Source: Paenibacillus silviterrae (GTDB taxonomy: Bacteria > Bacillota > Bacilli > Paenibacillales > NBRC-103111). From it: a DNA stretch of 64,000 bases. The notes under the pieces were generated by a model, which was given only the letters and a program-made list of their open reading frames with translations, made no database searches and was not told the origin of the DNA. Positions 58,217-64,000 of this stretch are shown one piece after another. The stretch covers positions 2,604,001 to 2,668,000 of the forward strand of contig NZ_JASKUT010000001.1 in the NCBI RefSeq assembly GCF_030167925.1, given 5' to 3'. Positions within the stretch are counted from its first letter, which is position 1, and each line of letters begins with the position of its first letter. The position numbers and the translations under genes are program-made.

Positions 58217-59020
58217 CTAACGAAGCAGAAACATCCAGAACACCGCGGCAATCAGGAATCGGTAGTAGGCAAAATAAGACAAGCTGAACCGCTGAACGAA
58301 CTTGATGAACGTAACGACGGCCAACAGCGCAACAATAAACGATACAACGAACCCTGTTGTGAAGAAACCGAACTGCTCTGAAGAAAACTGATCGAAGCTT
58401 TTGAGCATCTCGTAACCGGTCACCACAACCATGACAGGGATGGCGATGATAAATGTAAAATCAGCGGCGGCAGCCCGGCTCATGCCGGACAGCATCCCCC
58501 CGGCGATCGTCGATCCGGAGCGGGAGAACCCCGGCCAGATCGAGAGAATCTGCCATAAGCCGACCATGAGAGCCTGCTTATAAGTAATCTGATCCACATC
58601 CTCGGTCGTCACCGTGCCTTGCTGCTTCTCCCCAATAATGAGAAGAATCCCTCCGAGGACAAGCCCAATGAGGACGGTGGTCGGCGAGAACAGCTGGCCT
58701 TTTATAAAATCCTTCAGCACATAAGCCAATCCGAGGGCAGGTACAATGGCAATCGCAATATGGAACAGATTCAGTCTCGGTCCCGGTTTATCGGACTTGG
58801 TAAGGCCGAATAATCGCATGATTCGTTTCCAATACAGCAGCACAACGGCCAGGATCGCTCCGAGCTGGATCGCGATTTCGAACGTTTTGATAAATTCATC
58901 GCTTTCCGGAATTCCCAGCAAATAACCCGTCAGGATCATATGGCCGGTCGAGGAAACCGGCAGAAATTCCGTCAAGCCCTCCACAATACCGATGATAACG
59001 GCAACCCAAATATCGTACAT
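58217..59020 (-). CDS. uppP: Undecaprenyl-diphosphate phosphatase UppP/BacA
   Basis: A 267-residue integral membrane protein with about eight spans. The N-terminal EGLTEFLPVSSTGHMIL is the UppP signature with catalytic Glu residues, and GFSRSGSTIAGGMLSGM is the second motif with the catalytic Arg. It recycles the lipid carrier for peptidoglycan, and its overexpression gives bacitracin resistance in relatives. Confidence 0.95.
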   Translation of the reverse strand: MYDIWVAVIIGIVEGLTEFLPVSSTGHMILTGYLLGIPESDEFIKTFEIAIQLGAILAVVLLYWKRIMRLFGLTKSDKPGPRLNLFHIAIAIVPALGLAYVLKDFIKGQLFSPTTVLIGLVLGGILLIIGEKQQGTVTTEDVDQITYKQALMVGLWQILSIWPGFSRSGSTIAGGMLSGMSRAAAADFTFIIAIPVMVVVTGYEMLKSFDQFSSEQFGFFTTGFVVSFIVALLAVVTFIKFVQRFSLSYFAYYRFLIAAVFWMFLLR

Positions 59021-59084
59021 TTCACGCCTCCCAAGAACCGGAATTCAGAGCATTAGGTACCGTACGAACGCCGCATTCCCGCAG

Positions 59085-60527
59085 TTATGGCTCGATAGAC
59101 AACCAGCGGCGATGCAGACTATCCTCAATCGCCCCCGGAGCATGCAGCTCCCGAAGCAGCACGTCGCGAAGGAAGTCCGGCAGCAAGTATTCTACATGCG
59201 TTCCCTCGGCGATCGGGAGGTATCCGATTCCGAAGGTAAACATATCGATGGTCCCAATACGGTATGACCTTTGCAATTCAAGTGGCGCTGATCCCACAAG
59301 CACACGATGGATTTTGCGTCCCGCTTTGCCGGCAGGGTCATACTCTACGATCATTCCATCGAGACAGAGGGTGCCGAGCACCTTGCCCCGGAAGCCGTAA
59401 CCCTTAATCGCCTTTTCCGTGTATTCCGGCAGTAAGGCTTGCTCCAGCGCACGCAGCAGCTGTGCTCCGGTCAGCGTCATGCGGCACGGATTAATAGGCG
59501 ACGGACACAAGGCCAGCAAGTCTCCGGACGTGACTGGACCGTAGTTCAAATCCCCCAGGAGCTGTCCCGCGTTCACAAGCCCGATCTCGGCCTCCGTCAC
59601 CCGGCGCAGTCCCGCCGCAAGAAGATTCCCCAAAGGGGAATCGCCGTTCCAATTGTGCGGGAGCGCTCTGTCCACGAAGGCCACCGGGTGGCTAAGGGTT
59701 TGCCTGGCAAGCTCTGAATACGCCGCGATGACTTGTTTCACCTCGGAGTCGTTCTCTTCCAATGGTTCGGTTGCTATGACGGAGCCGGAGGAGGATAGGA
59801 TGGCCTTGCTTACGCTGTCGAGCTCCAGGTCGACGATCCCGACATACTGACCGAATTTGCCTGTGGCACATACCAGCGCTTGATTCATACGCTGAGCTTC
59901 CTCAAGCAAGTGATGCGTGTGTCCGCCCAGAATGACGTCTATGCCCGGAATTTCTTGTGCCATCCGTTCATCCAGCCGCAGACCGAGATGAGACATCACG
60001 ATCAGCACATCGACCTCGGGACGAAGCTTACGAACGAGCTGCTCCGTTACCTGCAGCGGCTCCTGAATATCCCACCCGAGCAAGCGATAGTACTCTGTAA
60101 AATAAGCCGTGACCCCTATCAAGCCAATCCGGATTCCTGATTTGGTAAGGATTTGATACGGCAGGGCCCACTCGGGCAGCTCCCCGGTGGCCGTCTCCGG
60201 CAAGTTGCTGGCGACGATATGAAACTGAGCCTCGGCATACAGCTTGGCAAGCATGCTCCTGCTGAAGGTCAGTCCTTCATTATTGCCTAGCGTCACGGCG
60301 TCGTAGCCCGTTGCATTCAGCACAGCGATGTTCGCAAGCCCCTCCGTGCCCTCCGTTTCCGGAAACATTCGATCCAAATGATCTCCAATGTCCAGCGTAA
60401 CGGTGTGCTCCTCGCCGGCTTCCGACCGCAGCCTCCGGATGACCGCCGCAATCTTCGGCATTTGCTCGAAGCGGCTATGCAGATCGTTCGTATGGAGGAT
60501 TCGCAGACGGTTTCGATCAGCATTCAT
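59085..60527 (-). CDS. Metallophosphatase/5'-nucleotidase family protein (YunD-like)
   Basis: A 480-residue protein without a signal peptide. ILHTNDLHSRFEQMPKIAA gives the first metal residues, TLDIGDHLDRM the second, VTLGNNEGLT the catalytic Asn segment, and VMSHLGLRLDERMAQE with ILGGHTHHLLEEA the remaining metal His. Residues 290-470 are the 5'-nucleotidase C-terminal domain. The YunD-type intracellular form fits; substrate (a nucleotide or related ester) unproved. Confidence 0.88.
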   Translation of the reverse strand: MNADRNRLRILHTNDLHSRFEQMPKIAAVIRRLRSEAGEEHTVTLDIGDHLDRMFPETEGTEGLANIAVLNATGYDAVTLGNNEGLTFSRSMLAKLYAEAQFHIVASNLPETATGELPEWALPYQILTKSGIRIGLIGVTAYFTEYYRLLGWDIQEPLQVTEQLVRKLRPEVDVLIVMSHLGLRLDERMAQEIPGIDVILGGHTHHLLEEAQRMNQALVCATGKFGQYVGIVDLELDSVSKAILSSSGSVIATEPLEENDSEVKQVIAAYSELARQTLSHPVAFVDRALPHNWNGDSPLGNLLAAGLRRVTEAEIGLVNAGQLLGDLNYGPVTSGDLLALCPSPINPCRMTLTGAQLLRALEQALLPEYTEKAIKGYGFRGKVLGTLCLDGMIVEYDPAGKAGRKIHRVLVGSAPLELQRSYRIGTIDMFTFGIGYLPIAEGTHVEYLLPDFLRDVLLRELHAPGAIEDSLHRRWLSIEP

Positions 60528-60565
60528 AAGCGCTCTCCTTTCGTTTAGCGGCTTCGAAGGCTGCT

Positions 60566-61027
60566 CTATTTGCGAAGCTTCAGATCGTCCAGGCTCACCG
60601 TGTTTTTGAAGCCGTAGGTTGCCTCCTCCGGAGCAAGCCCTTCATACCCTAGACGAAGGGTAACAACGCTTTTGACATTTAAGCATTCGCTGCTGCCGTC
60701 CGGAACGTAGAGACGAAGCGGAAACCCTTTCTTCAGCGGATTGCCATCTTCCTGCTCGTACAAGAAGCATGCCTGATCGAGCTGATCCCATGGAATCGTT
60801 GCCTGAAATTCATCCGCCGCCTCAACTTGAAGAAGGACCGGCAGTCTGTCGTTCTCCCCTCCCTGCTGCCCGCGCCATCCGGCATACCAGCGCTTCAGAT
60901 CGAAGGCCTTGCCGGAGACGGACGGAACGCGCTCCTGCAGAGCAAAGCCGCCGCCGGCCAGCGAAGCCATTTCCTGAACGGTAAGTTGTCCGCTCCCATG
61001 TATTTCATCATATACGTGAATTTGCAT
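60566..61027 (-). CDS. Molybdopterin-binding-fold protein (tentative)
   Basis: A 153-residue protein. The portion IPWDQLDQACFLYEQEDGNP, then LKKGFPLRLYVPDGSSECLN and VKSVVTLRLGYEG resembles the C-terminal half of the sulfite oxidase-type Oxidored_molyb domain (G.PL..GFPLRL.VP....WV). The Cys that binds the cofactor is not evident in the usual place. The neighbouring divergent genes make molybdopterin, which supports a link. Confidence 0.55.
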   Translation of the reverse strand: MQIHVYDEIHGSGQLTVQEMASLAGGGFALQERVPSVSGKAFDLKRWYAGWRGQQGGENDRLPVLLQVEAADEFQATIPWDQLDQACFLYEQEDGNPLKKGFPLRLYVPDGSSECLNVKSVVTLRLGYEGLAPEEATYGFKNTVSLDDLKLRK

Positions 61028-61140
61028 CGTTATGCCTCCCTTGCCTTAAGTCCAAAACCACAGCCAAACTCATCCCATTATACCATTTCCCATGAAAAAT
61101 ATGATATGCTGAAAGGAAAAAAGGAAGTCGTGGAGGCGTC

Positions 61141-61896
61141 ATGAAACTTCAACTATTGCTGTTTGCAGGACTCGCCGAGCAGCTAGGCGGATCCGAGCTG
61201 ACTTTACATATCGAGCAGGAATCCCTTACGGTAGAGGCGCTTAAGGAGAAGCTGGCAGAGCTGTATCCTCACGCAGCGCGCTCGCTGCAGCAATCCTTCA
61301 TTGCGGTAAATCAAGCTTACGCCGAGCCGGAGCTGCTTCTCACCGAGAAGGATGAAATTGCGATCATCCCTCCGGTATCGGGCGGAGAACCGACGGAGGA
61401 AGAGCTGCACCGGACGTCGGGGAACCTTGTATGTATTACTAAGGATCCGATTTCTGTAGAAGAGGTCACCGGCAAGGTGATTCATCCGAACCACGGTGCG
61501 TCGCTCTCCTTTGTCGGAACCACGAGGGAATTTACCTTCGGGAAGAGAACGACGCTGCTAGAATATGAGGCTTACGAGCCTATGGCTCTCAAGACGATGG
61601 AGCAAATCTGCTCGGAGATCGGGGAGAGGTGGGACGGGGCGTTATGCGCCATTACCCATCGTCTGGGCACCGTGGGGATCGGTGAAATTAGCGTGGTGAT
61701 TGCCGTTTCCGCCCCCCATCGCGCCGCCGCTTACGAAGCGAGCCGGTATGCCATTGAGCGACTGAAGCAAATTGTACCGATATGGAAGAAAGAAAATTGG
61801 GAGGACGGCTCCGAATGGAAGGGCCATCAGCTGGGGCCCTGGGATCCTACAGCCGGTCCCGGCCAATCGACTCCCGAAGGAGGAGGGGCAGCATGA
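61141..61896 (+). CDS. moaDE: MoaD-MoaE fusion, molybdopterin synthase
   Basis: A 251-residue protein. Residues 1-84 are a MoaD ubiquitin-like domain ending in IPPVSGGEP; the Gly-Gly that must carry the thiocarboxylate is internal. Residues 95-235 are MoaE (PNHGASLSFVGTTREFTFGK, EYEAYEPMALKTM, IVPIWKKENWEDG with the catalytic Lys pair). In mycobacterial MoaX, a similar fusion is cleaved after the Gly-Gly; cleavage here is inferred. It overlaps the next gene by 4 bp. Confidence 0.88.
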   Translation: MKLQLLLFAGLAEQLGGSELTLHIEQESLTVEALKEKLAELYPHAARSLQQSFIAVNQAYAEPELLLTEKDEIAIIPPVSGGEPTEEELHRTSGNLVCITKDPISVEEVTGKVIHPNHGASLSFVGTTREFTFGKRTTLLEYEAYEPMALKTMEQICSEIGERWDGALCAITHRLGTVGIGEISVVIAVSAPHRAAAYEASRYAIERLKQIVPIWKKENWEDGSEWKGHQLGPWDPTAGPGQSTPEGGGAA

Positions 61897-62969
61897 ACAT
61901 GAATGAAGCAAGCCACATACAGGAGAACGGAGATCTTAGCCACCTTGCCCGCTACTCTCGGCAAATGTTATTCCTCCCGATCGGGCCGGAAGGCCAAGCG
62001 AAGCTTCACGAGGCACGTGTCGCCATCGTAGGCATGGGCGCCCTCGGCACCGTCCTCGCGAACCATATGATTCGCGCAGGGGTCGGCTTCGTGCGCCTGA
62101 TCGACCGCGACTTCGTCGAGACCAGCAATCTGCAGCGGCAGATGCTGTACGACGAAGCCGATGCGGCCGGCTCGTCGCCGAAGGCCGTCGCCGCAGCGGC
62201 GCGGCTCCGGGCCGCGAACTCGCAGGTCGCGGTCGAACCGGTGGTCGCGGACCTGAACGCGACCAATGCGGAAGAGCTGCTGACGGATGTGCAGCTCATC
62301 CTGGACGGAACCGACAACTTCGCGGTGCGGTTCCTGATCAATGACGTGAGCCTTAAGCACGGCATCCCGTGGATTTACGGCGGCGCGGTCAGCTCCCGCG
62401 GCGTAAGCCTTACCGTCGTTCCCGGAGAGACGCCTTGCTTGCGCTGCCTCTTCGGGCAGCCCCCGGCGCAGGGAACGACCGAGACGTGCGATACGGCCGG
62501 CGTCATCGGGCCGATCATACATACGGTCGCTTCACATCAGGCGACCGAGGCCATGAAGCTGCTCGTCGGCGCTCACGAGCAGCGCAATCGGCGGATGGTC
62601 CACTGGGATCTGTGGTACAACCAATACTCGGCCGTTGACGTGAGCAAAGCCCGGAAAGCGGACTGCCCCTGCTGTGCGGAAGGACGTTATGAATATTTGG
62701 AAGCATTCATGCATGAGGATACGCTGCAAACGCTATGCGGGAGAAACTCCGTGCAGATTCAGCCGGTTAGGCCTTCCGCGCTAAGCCTAAAGGAATGGGC
62801 GGAGCGATTGCGTCCGCTGGGCGAAGTGGAGCTGAATCCGTTCCTGCTCAAGTTCCGGCTGGATGACGAAATCACGTTTGTGCTGTTTGAAGGCGGACGG
62901 ATGCTGGTCCAAGGAACGGATGATCCAGTATTGGCCAAGAGCCTTTATAGCCGTTATATCGGAATGTAA
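61893..62969 (+). CDS. moeB: ThiF/MoeB family adenylyltransferase
   Basis: A 358-residue protein started at ATG 61,893 with GGAGGAGG upstream. The ThiF/HesA domain has RYSRQMLFLPIGPEGQAKL, VAIVGMGALGTVLANHMIRA (Gly-rich nucleotide loop), and IDRDFVETSNLQRQMLYDE. Zinc Cys pairs are CLRCLFGQ and CPCCAEG. The C-terminal extension is not rhodanese. It would adenylate the MoaD Gly-Gly for sulfur transfer. Confidence 0.88.
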   Translation: MNMNEASHIQENGDLSHLARYSRQMLFLPIGPEGQAKLHEARVAIVGMGALGTVLANHMIRAGVGFVRLIDRDFVETSNLQRQMLYDEADAAGSSPKAVAAAARLRAANSQVAVEPVVADLNATNAEELLTDVQLILDGTDNFAVRFLINDVSLKHGIPWIYGGAVSSRGVSLTVVPGETPCLRCLFGQPPAQGTTETCDTAGVIGPIIHTVASHQATEAMKLLVGAHEQRNRRMVHWDLWYNQYSAVDVSKARKADCPCCAEGRYEYLEAFMHEDTLQTLCGRNSVQIQPVRPSALSLKEWAERLRPLGEVELNPFLLKFRLDDEITFVLFEGGRMLVQGTDDPVLAKSLYSRYIGM

Positions 62970-63123
62970 CTTAATGGAATTTTTGTGTTAAATTTTCAAT
63001 AATTATTAATAAATTTTTAGTAAAATTTTACTTCAAATCGCGCAGTTCGACATTGTTTGCCAATCCGAATGCTGGTATGATTAGGGAAATCGCACAATAT
63101 TTTTTATTTTGAGGTGAATTCTT

Positions 63124-64000
63124 TTGCGGGTTCCCATTTATGATGTGCGGGTTGGCGATCGTTTGGGGTCGGATACCTTCAACAAGCACGGGCTTCTTGT
63201 GCTATCCGCTCATACGGTTCTTCATGCGGAGGATATTGCTAAACTGCAGCGACATGACTTGGATTATGTCGACATTGATTTGCAAGTGGAAAATTCCAGG
63301 CTCACCGTCTCAACAGTCCAAGAGCAGCAAGCAGAAGCATACAGCAACGCGGTCGACAACATCAAGCTTGTGTTTGAGCAAGTACTTCATGAAGGGAAGC
63401 TCCATGAGGAGCAAGTGGAGAACGGTTTCACCCCGCTCGTTCAACACTTCAAGCAGGAAAAAGACGTCGTCTCGCTTCTGATCGCTCTAAATACGAAGGA
63501 CGATTACACTTACCAGCATAGCGTCCAAGTAGGCATGATCTCTTATTACATTGCGAAATGGCTGGGGCAGTCGGAAGACGAAGCGTTATTGGCGGGAAAA
63601 GCGGGCTATCTGCACGATATAGGCAAGAGCAAGGTATCCATAGACATCCTTCAGAAGCCTTCGCGTCTTACCGATGAGGAGTACGAAGAAATTAAAAAGC
63701 ATACCATTTTCGGGTATGAGATGCTGAAGCAATCCGGCTTCGAGCAAAGCTTGGCGGTCGCGGCGCTGCAGCATCATGAGCGGCTGGACGGGACCGGCTA
63801 TCCCCTGCGGATTAAAGGACATGAAATGTCCCGTATGTCCAAAATCGTAGCGGTCGCCGATGTGTATAGCGCCATGATCTCCAATCGCACATATCAGAAG
63901 GCCCGCAATCTGCTGCATGTTCTCCGTGAAATCCATCGCTGCAGCTTCGGAGAGCTGGACCCTGGCATTACACAGGTGTTTATTCGGAATATGGTTCCTA
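63124..64000 (+). CDS. HD-GYP domain phosphodiesterase, 3' end outside window
   Basis: The frame begins at TTG 63,124 (MRVPIYDVRVGDRLGSDTFN), with GAGGTG 7 nt upstream, and remains open to the end of the window. The HD-GYP core has HDIGKSKVSIDILQK, HTIFGYEMLK, LQHHERLDGTGYPLRIKGHE and VADVYSAMISNRTYQ, so all metal ligands are present. The first 120 residues are an N-terminal domain like that of the gene at 56,928. It lacks membrane segments. A likely cyclic di-GMP hydrolase. Confidence 0.88.
   Translation, partial: MRVPIYDVRVGDRLGSDTFNKHGLLVLSAHTVLHAEDIAKLQRHDLDYVDIDLQVENSRLTVSTVQEQQAEAYSNAVDNIKLVFEQVLHEGKLHEEQVENGFTPLVQHFKQEKDVVSLLIALNTKDDYTYQHSVQVGMISYYIAKWLGQSEDEALLAGKAGYLHDIGKSKVSIDILQKPSRLTDEEYEEIKKHTIFGYEMLKQSGFEQSLAVAALQHHERLDGTGYPLRIKGHEMSRMSKIVAVADVYSAMISNRTYQKARNLLHVLREIHRCSFGELDPGITQVFIRNMVP

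Overview
The window looks like a chromosomal segment of a spore-forming member of the Bacillota, most likely Paenibacillus or a close relative. The support is a run of YheC/YheD coat-associated ATP-grasp genes, a cotJABC operon, ytvI- and yitT-like genes, Firmicute-type ribosome binding sites and LexA (DinR) boxes. No rRNA, tRNA or CRISPR array was seen.

Layout. Positions 1-11,085 are host DNA: the 3' part of a Cof-type HAD gene, five tandem YheC/YheD paralogues, an HAD phosphatase, two small membrane-protein genes, a LexA-box-controlled pair of small genes, and then the 3' part of cotJC with a downstream gene. Positions 11,086-52,599 are a complete-looking contractile-tailed prophage of about 41.5 kb. 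Positions 52,600-64,000 are host again: the 5' part of cotJC, cotJB, cotJA, then yitT-like, ytvI-like, yfkAB, HD-GYP, uppP, a 5'-nucleotidase family gene, molybdenum cofactor genes and a second HD-GYP gene that runs off the end.

Central result. The prophage splits cotJC. The 8-bp sequence GCAAATTC occurs at both junctions (11,086-11,093 and 52,592-52,599). Joining the two halves there restores one uninterrupted 189-codon CotJC reading frame. The attP rebuilt from the phage sides has 11-bp inverted arms (one mismatch) placed symmetrically about the core. A large serine recombinase gene ends inside the right junction. This is the architecture of intervening elements such as skin in sigK or SPbeta in spsM. 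The prophage also carries a small gene that reads as Sda, the inhibitor of the sporulation kinase KinA.

Prophage organisation. Nearly all lytic genes run on the minus strand. The order is early regulators (45 kb), PcfK/PcfJ-like and DUF3102 genes, replication genes (DnaD-like, G39P-like, DnaB), an ArpU-type late activator, five perfectly spaced 11-bp repeats, HNH, terminase, portal, protease, capsid, connector, sheath and tube, tape measure, baseplate, fibre, holin and endolysin. Lysogeny genes on the plus strand (45.8-50.1 kb) encode an ImmR-like repressor, an ImmA-like protease with zinc ribbons, a membrane protein, a DEAD/DEAH helicase and a small partner. A HEPN-like gene lies opposite, and the integrase is last. 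Plus-strand cargo genes at 11.4-12.9 kb and 33.9 kb (two CBO0543-type membrane proteins, Sda, a lipoprotein) are A+T-rich and look like lysogenic conversion genes.

All functional names come from reading protein motifs. No database search was possible.
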